DNA of 64,000 bases from Neoceratodus forsteri (taxonomy: Eukaryota; Chordata; Ceratodontiformes; Ceratodontidae), in assembly GCA_016271365.2 (NCBI GenBank), contig CM057456.1, positions 1,391,857,501 through 1,391,921,500 of the forward strand, written 5' to 3'. Below the pieces are notes generated by a model, which worked only from the letters and a program-made list of their open reading frames with translations, was not told where the DNA came from and searched no databases. Below, piece after piece: positions 1-11,845 of this stretch (positions are counted from its first letter, which is position 1; each line of letters begins with the position of its first letter). Both the position numbers and the translations under genes were made by a program.

Positions 1-935
1 ACCTAGAAGGCAGAATTTCACTGTTCGCTGATGACACAAAGCTCTGTAACAGAGTAGACACACCAGAGGGTGTAGACAGAATGAGAAGCGACCTGCAGAA
101 ACTTGAAGAATGGTCAGGGTTTGGCAGTTGAAATTCAATGCAAAGAATGCAAGATAATGCATATGGGGCACAAAAACCCTGGCACAATATATCAGTTGGG
201 GGTGAGGATATAGCATGCACCAAGCAGGAAAGGGATCTTGGGGTTATCATCTCTGATGACCTCAAGGTAGGAAACAGTGTGACAAGGCAGCAGGTAAAGC
301 AAATAGGATGCTGGGATGTATAGGCAGGGCATTACCAGCAGGAAAAGGGAGGTCATAATTCCGCTTATACAAGACACTAGTGAGGCCCCACCTGGAGTAC
401 AGTGTACAGTTCTGGAGACCATACCACGTAAGGACATAGACAGGGTAGAGAAGGTTCAGAGGAGGGCAACAAAGATGGTGCATGGATTGCATCACAAGTC
501 CTATGAAGACAGGTTGAAGGAACTGAACATGTACTCCCTGGAGGAGAGGAGGAGAGAGGGATATGATAGAGACATACAAGTATCTTACAGGGAGGAACAG
601 GGTGCAGGAAAACACTATTTTAAGTGAAAAGATGTTCCAGGACTAGAGGGCATGGGATGAAGTTGGAGGAGGACAATTCAGAGGAAACATGAGAAAGAAT
701 TTCTTCACAGAACGGGTGGTGGACAAGTGGAACACCCTGCCAGAGGAAGTGGTGGGGCTGAAACAATCACGGATTTAAGAATGCATGGGATAGACATAAA
801 GGAATTCTGGAGGTCAGGGTAAGGTACAACAGACTTCTAGGAAAACAAACTGAACTTACAAGCTCAAATGGGCAGACTGGGTGGGCCATAGGCCCTTATC
901 TGCCGACACTGTCTATGTATCTGTGTATCTATGTT
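1..935 (+). mobile_element. CR1-clade LINE, 3' third (cut by window start)
   Basis: This is the C-terminal end of a CR1-type reverse transcriptase plus its 3' terminus. Bases 21-35 read L-F-A-D-D, the metal-binding RT box. Downstream come the blocks typical of CR1 thumb and C-terminal regions: DLGVIISDDLK (about 235-267), RPHLEYSVQFW (about 391-423, with changes) and RRATKMVHGLHHKSYEDRLK (about 460-520). The frame is broken by a stop near 129 and by shifts near 310 and 620, so it is a dead copy. The end is not poly-A but a short repeated tail (tctatgta, tctgtgta, tctatgtt at about 911-935), as CR1 elements have. The 5' part lies outside the window. Confidence 0.9.
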
Positions 936-987
936 AATTGTGCATGGATTTCAGCAACTGCTGAAATCTTGTTATAGGACAGTTCAA

Positions 988-1055
988 AGGTCAAAAAAGT
1001 TGTTGTACTATCGTTCTGACGTCACATCGATAGTACAACTTTTTAACCTTGACCT
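988..1055. repeat. Imperfect palindrome with CRE-like centre
   Basis: Left arm 988-1013 and right arm 1028-1055 are reverse complements over about 26-28 bases apart from a small indel. The loop contains the 8-base palindrome TGACGTCA (1017-1024), the cAMP-response-element consensus. Just downstream are ATTGG (about 1064-1068, an inverted CCAAT box) and aaacATGGCGG (about 1101-1111, YY1-like). This looks like a terminal repeat or promoter piece of an unidentified mobile element; function is not shown. The surrounding 936-1430, including a T-run near 1209, has no recognisable coding content. Confidence 0.6.
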
Positions 1056-1430
1056 GCCACCTGATTGGCTCAGACAAGGCTCAGTGTACAAAATGAAAAC
1101 AAACATGGCGGTGTGATTTAGCGCATGCCGAGCAGCGGAGCCACTGACTTTTAAGTTTGGAGTTGGGACACGGAGAGCCATACATGGCTCCTTCTCAGAA
1201 AACCAATTTCTTTTTTTTTTTTTTTTTTCCCTAATTTTAAAAATAAGCGGTGCAGAGAAGCAAAAGTGAGAAGCGGGACCGAGCAGGAGTGGCAGCAGTG
1301 GGAATGGGAGTGAGCAGGAGCACCAGCTGGAACGGAGCAACACCCACAGCAAGTAACTACATAAATAAAATAATGTGAAACAAAACAAAAAAATGTATAC
1401 TATATAAAACAGTGGATGGCTGAACATACA

Positions 1431-1547
1431 CAACTAAGGCTGCGTTTCCATCTTGGGTGGCTGATGACATCAGTGAGACCTCTCGAGCTTCGCTCTTGAG
1501 GTCTGTATGATGTCATCAGCTTCCTCGATGGAAAAACAGCCTTGTTG
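1431..1547. repeat. 117-bp near-perfect hairpin repeat
   Basis: The unit begins caac-taaggctg-cg-tttccatc and ends gatgg-aaaaacagcc-ttgttg; the two halves pair over almost the whole length, down to agacctc...gaggtct around a tiny loop near 1490-1493. The inner arms contain tgatgacatca and tgatgtcatca. No target-site duplication or transposase is evident. It fits a foldback or MITE-like relic; a hairpin RNA origin is possible but unsupported. Confidence 0.65.
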
Positions 1548-3119
1548 TTGATATTCATTCATCCTCTATTCTATATGTCATAAGCCCCCGGATTAAATTT
1601 GTTCTTGTTTTTTTCCCATATTTTGAAAGGTTCCTCGTATCACATGAACTCACTTGTGGCAGTGCTTCAGAAAGTACAGCATTCGCAGTAGCTTTATTAT
1701 CGCATTTTTCACTTAAATGTTTAAGTGCAGAAGCATGTAAATGCAAATATGATTTGTTTACGATCCTACTCATAGAAGTTAGCCCTGGCTGTCATTGCCA
1801 ACATATTCCAGTTGCTGTTGAGAGCACCTGGAACCCACTGTGCTCTTTACCGTTGCTTTTCTTCGACTACAATGCTATTTCCTTTTCTTGTGCCATTTGG
1901 ACATCAGTTAGCAGTGCTCTGATCAATAACAAAAATACTTAAATCTCTATAGTGCATACTTTTTCAGCATGTTCTTTCCATACCAACTAACTTTCACCAA
2001 TTCCTACTTTGATTGAAAAAACATCAATGGAGCTTTGGAGATCCCCCTTGAATTGTAAAGAACATCATCGGTTTTCTGGTTCTGGAATACTAAGTCACTA
2101 GATGACACTCTTGTTAAGCCACTGAGACTTCTCGAAAGCCCCATTTTCTTATAAAATATAACAGAACTGTGCCCACAGAATGGTTATTATTGCACTGTTA
2201 GTGCTGCCTGAAGTAATTGCTGATTGTGTGCTAACAGCATGCATTGTTAGCCACCAGTCAGTACACTTCTGGTTTGGAATGACATTGTAAGCTTTGCAAG
2301 GTAATTAGCATGCTTTGACATTGAGTGCAGTGAATAACACCAGAGCTCAGTTATTTGTACCACGGCATATTTTTTGTGAATGTGCTTGAACTTGTCAATT
2401 ACAAGGAGAGTAATGCTCTCAAGTACTGGAAAAATGTTGTGTCTTCTACTCCCATGCAACACTAGCAATTATACACAGAAAAAAATGCCCCAGGTCTGTG
2501 AAGCTGACCTTTAAAAGCACATTACGAGAAGTCAATAAAGAGATTTATGTTTTCCTGAGCTGCAACAGTTTGTTCTGCGTATTCGTGGAATTCAGTTCTG
2601 TTATTGGTAAAACAGCTTGAAGTTTTTCCTTAATTTTCCTTGGCTGAGTAATAAATAAAAAAATCTGAATATAGTTTATTTCAGTTCTCTCTGGGTACTT
2701 GCATACTTTTTTAAATATATTTCACAATATAATACTAAAAGACACTTTTATTGCCTCTTTCCGGCAGAATTATAAAACAGTGTACAAAGTAATTGGAAGG
2801 AAACTTGTAAATAAAAATTAAGAACTAAACACATGGAGTGGGCACTAAAGACAGGTAATATACAAAACGGTTAAATGTGTTACTGATATTGTACAATGAA
2901 TACAGTACACTTCTATATTATGAAGATAATATAATTAGTGTTACTAGCAGATAATATTAGACTTTGATAGAGAAATGCGGGATGGGTAGATATGCAAGAG
3001 AGACTAAATATACTTTGAGGTAAGATTTAAAGAGTGAAGTAATGGTGGTTTGATGAAGGTCGACTTCACTCTCTTTCCTTTCTGCTTTATAGTCCATGTC
3101 CCCCTTCATTTTTTTTCTA
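1548..3119. other. AT-rich intronic sequence, nothing recognised
   Basis: No repeat family, exon or RNA gene could be recognised on either strand. Open frames are short and lack family motifs. The stretch may contain decayed repeats. Confidence 0.5.
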
Positions 3120-3345
3120 GTACTAGCTATTATTCACAGTATGGAAAGGTAAAAGGTAGTTGTCAGAAGCACAGGTGTAATAACACCTGTCTCATCCATC
3201 TTGCAGAAGAGATGTGAAACTGAGGTCACCATGTGCCTGTTGGCTGGTGGTTGTTCAGGTGCACGTTAAAGATCCCATGGCACTTGTCGAAAAGAGTAGA
3301 AGAATTTCTTTGGTGTCCTGGCCAAATTTCACCATTTCACTAGAA
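3120..3345 (+). repeat. Old interspersed repeat (SINE or LINE-tail type)
   Basis: The block from about 3190 contains gttaaagatcccatggcact (about 3265) followed by gtgtcctggcca near 3315. This pair of short conserved modules recurs in an interspersed repeat I associate with many vertebrate genomes, including cartilaginous fishes. I cannot name the family securely. The copy is old and carries no coding potential. Confidence 0.5.
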
Positions 3346-5224
3346 AAAAAAAAAAATCATCAACAGTGTTCAGTATATCAGTCAGTTTGCATCTCTATCC
3401 ATTACCCCCCCCCCCCCCAGACGAGGCTGAAAACAAAAAGTATTTCCTTACCTTCTTTTCCTGGTTAGCATACACAAAAAACAATTGAACACGTGCAGAG
3501 ATATCTTTTCTTTGCTGGCTGTGAATTCCATAGGTATGTATGGGTGAGTCAGCTTAGCAGTGCCAAGATATTCCCTCCTTGTAAGGTGTGCCCTCCGCTT
3601 CTACTAACAGCCTTCCTTCCTGTGTTAATGAGCCAAGATAGGGTATTGAACAATTCTGCCAGATCTCAAAAAGGCCACTCTGTACTATTTCTTATTATGG
3701 TGTGTGTGTTTGTGAAATGAAGTCCATATAACACTGAAATAAAGTAAATATGACATCATTAACTGACAACTTTATTTAAATGTCTTATCCTTAACCTGAA
3801 AACCAGGTTTTCATAAAAAAGGGATTCACAAAAACTTTTGAGTTCACTGCCTGGCACATTTTAAATCTTACGAGCAACAGACTTATACAAAAAGTGTTGC
3901 TCAAAAGTTTAAGCACCCCCAACCTCCAACAAACAGATTTTAAAAGCAGTTTATAGTAAGCATTTGTCAATGCCCAATGTTTGCTTGTAGTGCAATAGAG
4001 CTTTAAAGGCAACATAAACAATATGTAATTTAAATCAGCTATTTTTAGTGCTTTCTGTTCATTACAGACATGCTGCTGTCGTATTGGATGCTATTATATT
4101 TGCATTCTGCATGCTGAGTGTTTTTTCCCCACGTTGCTTAGTGCTTTCAGAGAAACTCTCCAGACTCCTGTCTGTAACTAAGGGAAATCACTAAAAGTGT
4201 GGAAAATATATATGTAGAAAGAAGCCTTGAGGCTTGATCTTCATCTTCAGAGCCCAATGATGATGTCTGTTGGCTGGCTAATGGGCAGAAAACTAGTGTG
4301 ATAGGTACGGCTGCATCCTTTGAACTACACAAAGTTTATGTCCATCAGCCAGTTCAGCACTGTCATAATCAGTCTTCTCAGCATTGGCTGTTGAGTAGCA
4401 AAACTCCTGAATTTTTACATCCATTGACTTATACAGCACACACCTCCACTGCCCCCTTTGTTGCCCAAGTAACACCAATATGTTTGCTTTGTACAAGTGT
4501 GTAAGCAAACATAAAAGCAGCTTTTCAAACAGTTTGGATTGACTTCCCAGTCAGGCTCACTTTAGAAACAATAGGCTTTCCTAAAAACAGCTTTTCAAAG
4601 ATCTCTGCACCCTCTGTGGAAGCATTCCTGTGTCAGTATTTTACTTTGTCTGACAGGGCAATGTAGAAATTAGAATAACACCAACACTGCATTGCATGAT
4701 CGTTGAAACCCTAAATAACACAACACCACAGATTTGCCAAGGCTGCATGGGATTTTTTACCTTTATTTTTTATTTTCCTTCTTTTTTATGCCTTACTGTA
4801 ACCCTAATGCATGCATTCTTGTAGTTTTTCTGCACGTTATCCCCTTGCTGTTTGAAAAAGATACCATATATGAAAACTAAAAGCATTTAACTTTCTCTGT
4901 GTAATGCCCTGCACAAAGTAGCAAACACACTGGGCACGGTACCTGACCTGTAGCTTGCATTAAGTAGGGCCTACTCATCAGGCACTGCTCTGGATCTAAA
5001 GCAGTCCCCGCGGGAAGTGCACCCCCATTCAGTAGGGGCATGCGGGCCCTTAAGGAAACAGCAGGTTTAGGCACAGGTCTAAACTTGTAACTTGCTTTGC
5101 ACAGGGCTGTGCATGCCTTAGACAAAGCAGTCAACCCACTGGGCAGTGTGGCAGATCTATGGGTTGCTTCAGGCAGGTGCCTGGAGGCCCTATATGAAGC
5201 AGCAGACCCATAAGGAACGTGTGC
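3346..5224. other. Intronic sequence with a C14 tract, otherwise unassigned
   Basis: Contains a 14-base C run at 3405-3418. About 4880-5200 is richer in GC and may be an old repeat, but no family motif is visible. No convincing exon. Confidence 0.5.
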
Positions 5225-6610
5225 TATATTTTTAACATACGCTTCGCAGAGCCCCTGTGAACTCTACAAGAAGCAAAAGACTCAGGCAGATCTGAAGGGG
5301 TGTAAGTACGGCATTCCCAAACTCTTGGGCTTAAAAATTGGACCATACTGCCAAAATGTGTCTCTTCGTTCCAAACTCTACAGTACCTGTCCTCTGCCAC
5401 TGAGTATCTGAGAACACATGAAACAAGCCTTCTCAAAATTCATTTGGGCAAACAGACACCCAAGAATGCCTTGGTCATTAACAATGACAGTGACTAATAG
5501 ACTGTTGGTAGGCCTTGCAGTTCCCAGCCTTAGAGCATATTACCAAGCAGCACAAGTGGTACATGCTGTCTCCTCATTCAGCCAACAAGAAGATAACAGA
5601 TGGAACAACACTGAAGCCTCAGCAGTTACTGATTCCTCATTCAAAGACCTACTACTTGGAGGAGTGACAGCCCTACTTCCCCCATCAGACTACCAACCCT
5701 AGGTTCATTTGACATAAAAAGTTGGAGAGAACTGGTTAATAAGGGAATTGCACCCTTAACTGTACCCTTAGCTACCCCATGGGCCATTGCCAGTATTTCA
5801 TTCTGGCAAGACTTGAACTTGCATTCCATAAGATAACAGAAAGAGGCCTTAGGCCCAGTACTGGAGGATGACTGTATTAAATCTTTTGCAGGCTTACAAC
5901 AAGAATTTTTACTCCTGCACAAAGACCATTTCCAGTTTTCAAAGCTAAGCCACTGCTTTCATTCTCACCAAAGGCTGATGCAATTAGCAGAATGATCCAA
6001 TCTGTTCGTGGACTGTATCACATCTGTTTTTAGCTCTGTGCCACCCCGAGGCCAAATCTCTACTCTCTGTCAAATTTTTATAAAAATAGATCACACACCT
6101 TCAGAAACAGTCAGGTGGAATAGAGAACTAGCAACACAGATCTTGGAAGAAGATTGGGTGATAGCACACGTAGCCACCAAGCTGTCTTATGTGTACACTG
6201 ATATAGTGCAAATTTCACTGGAATGTAACTAATCAGTACTTTAGGATGCCAACGATAAACAGAATACACAGATCTGTGCTGGAGGAATTGTGGAGGACAA
6301 GTCTCACCACACATGCATCTTTTGGACTACCCAAAGTTGTTCCACATTTGGGAGATGATAGAAAAAGAAACGGAAAGTATCTTTGAATGCCCTATAGACT
6401 TGCACTTCCAAATGGCAATCCTAAACATTGCACCCACAATGATCACATGCAAAAATGGAAGCTATCTATACAGCATCCTGACTGTAGCAGTGACCAAAGC
6501 TATCATATGCAAAAGTGCATCCACACTCGAGCAGACAGGTGAAATAACTGCACTGAACTCCCTCACATGGGAAAAATCACAGCGTGGATAAAATTACAAA
6601 AAGACCAAAC
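5225..6610 (+). mobile_element. L1-clade LINE fragment, ORF2 C-terminal region
   Basis: The + strand encodes, in broken frames, the tail of an L1-type ORF2. At 5418-5560 it reads KFIWANRHPRMPW followed by LAVPSLRAYYQAAQ, matching the FIW...pRi...GGLglPdl..YY.A block after the RT domain. At about 6265-6360 it reads CWRNCG...HMH...YPKLFHIWE, the degenerate cysteine/histidine motif near the L1 ORF2 C-terminus. Several frameshifts and stops show a dead, 5'-truncated copy. No clear poly-A or target duplication was located. It lies in the intron upstream of the first dynein exon seen here. Confidence 0.8.
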
Positions 6611-7127
6611 ACAAATCCAGATGGCTACCCTTTTTCCATCACCATGCTCATGCAGAAAACAAAAACATTCTGGATCCGATAAATTAAGCCATATTATTCA
6701 CAAGAACAATTCAAAACCACAAGAAGTTCCCTTCCTCCAAAAAGTCCCCCCCATTCCACAATCTGATTCCCAACGAATACCCCCCAATTGGTTGGTTTGG
6801 GTAGAATAGTTACAGCTCAAGCACAAGAGTCTGTGTATGGTTGTGAATTTCTCATCCACAAAACAATAGAATACCTGGCATGCTCAAAGTGTTATAACGG
6901 TAACAAGAAAGGTAATTTACGACGTATGGTATGCTGTATTTGAATATAATGTAGGCAGTGCTTTCTTAAGACTGTATAAAGGATATGTTACAAAAAATGT
7001 TAAAAATGTTAAAAATTGTTAAAGTTATGGGGAATAGAAAAAAACTGATAGAAACCTGAAATCCCTCAAAAGCACAGTGCATGTTTTTTTTAGACTTTTT
7101 TGGGGGAGTGTCAATCATAAAAACTTT
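6611..7127. other. Unassigned stretch after L1 fragment
   Basis: Likely includes the decayed 3' UTR of the preceding L1 fragment; a gttaaaaatgtt repeat sits near 6990-7025. No gene seen. Confidence 0.4.
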
Positions 7128-7655
7128 TCCTTTTTTTTCACATTATGTTAATGCTGTTTCTCTGTGGTTCAGGCTGTGGCTCCAGCCGGATCCTCTAGCC
7201 CTATCATCCGGCTCCTCAGTGGTTTACCTGCAGTCCTGGGTGTGTTCCTTCATAGCTTGTTCCCATGGTGGGGGTTGGGGGCGGGTCTCCTCAAACCAGC
7301 CAAAGGAACAGATCCAGTGTCACCCATAAGAGTGCCCTACCACCAGTGCGGGGCTTGGGCCCATCGCGGTGCACTGCACAGGGATTTTCCTTCCCATTAC
7401 TGACTTAGTGGCATCACGAACACATGCACCTAAGCGAGTGGTGCGTATGCTGTCCCGGGCACACTACCACCTGTGGTCACCCAGGTGACAGTACAGCATC
7501 AGGATCAGCCATCCCACCTTCCCAAATTAGGACACTGTCCTCTGGGATGCTTGAGACTGCTTCCCCCGGCTGGCCTGCAACAACCCAAGCTCATTCCCAA
7601 ACCCAGGTTGTCAGTATCACGAGCGGTAGTGCCACCACTGCACTGATGGGCCAGC
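7128..7655 (-). mobile_element. tRNA-derived SINE
   Basis: Read on the minus strand, 7655 to about 7580 gives a tRNA-like head: an A-box-like tcagtgcagtggt, then a B-box-like ctgggtttgggaatga. The body continues to a T-run at about 7130 on the + strand, that is, a terminal A-run on the minus strand. The head resembles the better preserved copies at 9288-9806 and 46162-46759. No target duplication could be assigned. Confidence 0.6.
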
Positions 7656-8374
7656 TTAACTTATTTATTTTGTAACATTTATTTTCAAAACAAAGTTTAA
7701 AGATCTTACCACCACTGACCACCCCACAATTTTGGGTTTGAATTTGGCTCTGACATATGTTTACAGGACACCAGTGCCAACCTTTTTGTGTCACAGAAAC
7801 TAATTCCCTGCTCATGCACAGTAGGGTTTTCTCTGACTTAGTTTTTTGGGGCAGTTTTTTTCTTTAATGTTACTGATCGGCAGCATGGGACCAAAGCAGA
7901 AGACTGTGACTGGCTGAGGTGAAGGGAGGGCTGTGCCGGTTGCCTGCCATGGGACCAGTAAACGTATGTAATGGGGTGGCAGGAGGGAAGGGTGGCATGC
8001 ATACCAGGAGGTGGAGGGGTTAAGGTTTTGAGAGTGGGTTGGGTGGGGGGAACTTTTGCACAGTGGGTGGGGAAAAAGTATTTACTTGATGGTGGCAGAC
8101 GGTGGGTGTGGGGGGGGGGTTGAGTTTAACTTGCAGGGGAGATGCTGTTAGTGAGCCACCTGACAGTGGGTTGGACACCTGCTGGGGTGGTGGTAATATT
8201 ACACCAGGACTGGGTATCTGGTGTCTGACAATTGAACAGGGTGGACTCTTTGACGGCTCAAAACACAGAAGCCTTTTTTTTTGCTTACATTTGTGATTGA
8301 CTTCCCGTTTAGTCAAACAGGAAAGAAAAAAAGACGTGTTTTTTTCATATATTTTTGGGTGGCTTTTTTTGAGC
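7656..8374. other. Unassigned, with G-rich tract 8035-8125
   Basis: Between 8035 and 8125 there are many G-runs of three or more, ending in a G10 run at 8110-8119. The minus strand has a proline-rich open frame here, which is a by-product of the G-runs. No gene or named repeat recognised. Confidence 0.4.
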
Positions 8375-8545
8375 ATGCTCATACTTAGGCTTGCCAGGAT
8401 TAGATTTTTTTTTACTTTTTGACCAAAAATATCTGTTTATTTTGTAGCCTGTGTCCCGATTTTTATCGCTGTAATGTGACCGGTGCGTGAAAATCTGACT
8501 AATCATTTTTTTCAGATTTTTTCCGATGTGAGCTCATTTAAAAAA
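8375..8545. repeat. Half-copy of a short inverted-repeat element
   Basis: Begins ggcttgccaggattagat at about 8392. The same terminus occurs inverted at about 9828-9847 and as a variant (ggctttccagaattagat) at about 9163. AT-rich interior with gatttttatcg. Probably a MITE-type repeat; only one end is recognisable here. Confidence 0.4.
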
Positions 8546-9155
8546 ACACAGGTAACTTCACTTATTTTTGTGGCAAATGTGTGTTAAATACAGTGCTGCT
8601 CATGCTGCCCCAGTCCTGCCACCTGTCCAGACTGCAGAGGTGACCTTAGCTGCTGCTGTTCTCTGATTACAGAATCTTCTCATCTGCATCCGTTGCCTAC
8701 ATTTGCTTGGAGAGTGGCTCTTAGGATGGTAATGTTTGCTTGCAGCTTGTCTTTACCTCTCATCATGGCTGCTGCCAGCCCAACTCACCCCATCTTTTTA
8801 TTGTTCAGTCAGTCCACCACCAACGCCGATCACTGCCTACCACCTGCTGTGCACTACCCACTGCCTGGCTTTGATTAATATGCTAGTAGATTTCATCCCT
8901 TTCACTAACAAAGTGATCTCCTGTATCAAGTCCATCATGAATTGCTCAAATTGTTATAACTTGCAAGCATTCCGTGACAGTTTTTGCCAACTGCCATCAT
9001 TGTACCTGCTTACTTGGCACAGTACTGCTCACTTCCATTCTTTGGTGTCCATGCTCCGAACAAGCCTGTTTGTGAATTTAAAGCTCTTGGCAGTGTCCCT
9101 CGGAGCAGTTGGGCAGAAAATGCTATTGAAACCATGCTGCTATAGAACATAGCCT
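8546..9155. other. Unassigned intronic stretch
   Basis: No recognised repeat or exon. An open frame at 8736-9152 (138 codons) shows no domain or splice context and is treated as chance. Confidence 0.4.
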
Positions 9156-9850
9156 ATATATAGGCTTTCCAGAATTAGATTTTCCAGTGCAAAAAGGAAA
9201 AAAATAGATCAATATCGATGTTAATTTATTTTCGTCAGTTTCAGGACTTCTTACTAATTCAATGTTTATCGGCTTTTACTGATTTATTTATTTATTTTCT
9301 TTATCCTGTGGTTCCGCTGTCACTTTATCAGCCCTGGTCATGGCCCCTGGGACTTCCACTGCCATCTACTGCCGCCATCCACAGTTATCCCCAGCTTACT
9401 CCCTGGAGAGCGGGGCTGCGGCATCGTTCCCCTTCATCTGTGCCACTGAACTAGTATCTGGTAGGGAATGCGGCAATGGCAGCTAATTGAAGCCCCAGGG
9501 AGGGCTTCACATAGACAGCGGACCCGCCCATCATCTTTTTCCTGGTTTTCTCAGAGGCGGAGATGTGCAATGACGCCAGCGTCCACCCCCCTCCCTGATA
9601 CCGAGCACCGGTAGCGTGAATGACTCCCAGCCTCCGCCCGGGGTCCTCATTGCGCCGGACACTGCCCCACCCTCCCCCCAGGAGAAGGAGAGCCGCCCAT
9701 GGGGTGCTCATTCCTTCTCCCTCCGACTGGCCCAGGTCCGTTCCCGAACCCGGGTCGCTGTCGCCACAAGCGGAAATCCAACCGCTGCGCCAGCGGGCCG
9801 GTCCCTGGCTTTTACCGATTTATATCGAATCCTGGCAAGCCTGCTCACAC
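9156..9850. repeat. Short inverted-repeat (MITE-like) element split by a SINE
   Basis: Left end ggctttccagaattagat (about 9163) and right end atcgaatcctggcaagcc (about 9824-9841) are imperfect inverted repeats. Removing the SINE at 9288-9806 and one copy of its duplication leaves an AT-rich element under about 200 bases. It lacks coding potential and would depend on another element for movement. Confidence 0.5.
9288..9806 (-). mobile_element. tRNA-derived SINE with 17-bp target duplication
   Basis: The flanks are direct repeats ggcttttactgatttat (9271-9287) and ggcttttaccgatttat (9807-9823), differing at one base. On the minus strand the element starts near 9806 with a tRNA-like head: A box tggcgcagcggttgg and B box acccgggttcgggaac, about 40 bases apart. 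It ends in an A-rich tail (T-rich on + at about 9288-9303). The body is GC-rich and non-coding. An internal RNA polymerase III promoter is expected for this class. Insertion by LINE machinery is inferred from the tail and duplication. Confidence 0.85.
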
Positions 9851-11284
9851 TCTAGCAGTTTTAAAACACTTATAACTTCATATTTTATCTTTTTTTTTAT
9901 CTCAGACCCCACAAAAGGCCTTGTTCTGGGCCAGTATCTAATGAAACTGAACATTTCAGGTTTTAAATTGGTGCATTGTTTATGTTATCCATGTGCAAAA
10001 CAAGTGTCTTAATTTAAGGAAACTGTATACAAGGTCAGTACTTCACAGCACTGAAACTACTAAACTGATTGCCATTAATCTTGGCACACAGACTGTGGGG
10101 CTGAGAGGGTGCATAGGACCACCATGTTATAAGCTGTCAAAAATAAGAGTTTTGACACAAACACTGACTCAGCCCTAATAAATGCGTGCTACTAGGATCT
10201 GATTTTCACCTGGGCAGCCGTTATTTTATCAAGTTAAGCAATGGATGGCTTGGACTTCATACAGAACTGTTGGAAGTAATGAGATAATATGTGGGTGTGT
10301 TGGGGGAAGGAAACACTTGACAGCATGTACGTTTGTTGGGAGATATTGGCACAAGGCTGAAGGCAGCGTGCTCCTTCTCACACATCAGAGTGCCTATATC
10401 TCCCAGTCAGTGCAGTACTCTGGAGCGTGTTATTGCACTAATAAAATGACTTGGTATTCAAACATTTGACTCAGAAAATGCAGCACTGTGTGTTCAAGTG
10501 TATGTATAGGCATGCCAGGTAACCTGGTTCATCCAGTCAAGAGCAGTAGCTGTGGCGGCCATTCTGTCCCATTATATACATGGATGTTCAGATGTATGAT
10601 ATAATATTTGCAACAGTTTATTCACCCATGATAGCCAAGCTGAGATGCAGTATCTCTTTTTACATGCGGTCATACTTCTACCCAAACAATTGTACAGCTG
10701 GGAGAAGTAGACACCATGGAGGTCAAGTGCAGCTTCAGCTTGTTTCACATCTTCTCTAGATTTCTGTTTCCTCCTACATGTTGCTGAGGAAATTTAAACG
10801 CAGGCACAAACTTTGTTACTTAGAGTTTATCTGCCCCTACAGCATGTTCCCCACTTGAAGTCGTGATCCTCCATCACAGCCTGTTGACATGGGAATAACT
10901 GCGCTCTCACAAGTAGAGTAGTGTGGCATTGGGTGGGGAATAGCAATTGGAGCAGATGAATCCTCGGGGAGCAGGGATCCTGTTTTAATGACCTCAGTGT
11001 TGGAGAGCAGGGAGAGGAAATACAGAGTTAACATGAAATATAGACTGATTTGTGTTAAGTTTTTCAAGTGTGGCCTGGAGGTGTGTTGGCTGCTCTTCAG
11101 GCTCCACCACCTGTTGTGTTTTCCTTTACCTGCAGCAGAGGCTAAGCTGGGCAGGAGCTCACAAGAAGTTAGTACTGCCACCTCTTAAAAATTGTATGAC
11201 CGTTCCACCACTTCTGTCATCTTTCTCCATTGACTGCTGAGAGTTCCACCGCCTAGAAATCTAAATGTGAGAGTCCGCCTTCCA
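9851..11284. other. Unassigned intronic stretch
   Basis: No exon or RNA gene recognised. At 10037-10110 the text (actactaaactgattgcca, then ttggcacacagactgtg) resembles a mobile-element consensus, but the family could not be named. Confidence 0.4.
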
Positions 11285-11845
11285 CCACCTAAACCACACC
11301 TGGAATATGGGGTCCAGTTCTGGAGGCCATACCTACAAGGGGACAAGGACAGACTAGAGAGGGTCCAGAGAAGAGCAACCACAATGGTGGCAGGGCTGCA
11401 TGAGAAGTTATATGAGGAAAGGCTGGGGAACTGGGCCTGTACACACTGGGAAAGAGGAGGGAAAGGGGGGATGTGGTTGAAACCTTCAAGTACTTGAAGG
11501 GTATAAACAGGGTTAGGGTTGACAGCATCTTTACAAGGAGTGCAAACAAATCCACTAGGGGTATGCACTCAAACTGGAGGGGGGTAGCTTTAGAGGTGAT
11601 GTTAGGGTGAAGTTCTTTACTGAGAGGGTCGTGGGGACATGGAATAAACTGCTGGAATGGGTGGTAGGGTAGATTCAGTATATAAATTGTAAAGAGCTTG
11701 GGATACCTGTATGGGCCTAAGCAACAGTGGGCAGGCAGGGAATGGAGGTGGGAAGCCTTCCTAGAGGGGGAATTAGGGCAGATTGGATGGGCCATGGGGT
11801 CCTTTTCTGCCAACAAATTTCTGTTTCTGTGTTGAACATTTCCTG
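11285..11845 (+). mobile_element. CR1-clade LINE, 3' end
   Basis: Starts within the conserved PHLEYGVQFWRPYL block (about 11288-11330), followed by RLERVQRRATTMVAGLHEKLYEERL (about 11350-11425, split here). It continues to the non-coding end gcagattggatgggccatgg and a ttctgtttctgtg tail at about 11818-11832. Frame breaks follow near 11497. It is a 5'-truncated dead copy in the same orientation as the dynein gene. Confidence 0.85.

Noticed and set aside
8020..8382. Proline-rich minus-strand frame of 120 codons
   Set aside because: Produced by the G-rich tract; no conserved domain, no splice context.
8736..9152. 138-codon + strand frame
   Set aside because: No motif, no repeat-family similarity, no splice sites matching the dynein phase.
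9733..9806. Genuine tRNA gene on the minus strand
   Set aside because: Box A and B motifs are present, but the sequence does not close into an acceptor stem; it is followed by a long body, an A-tail and target duplications, so SINE.
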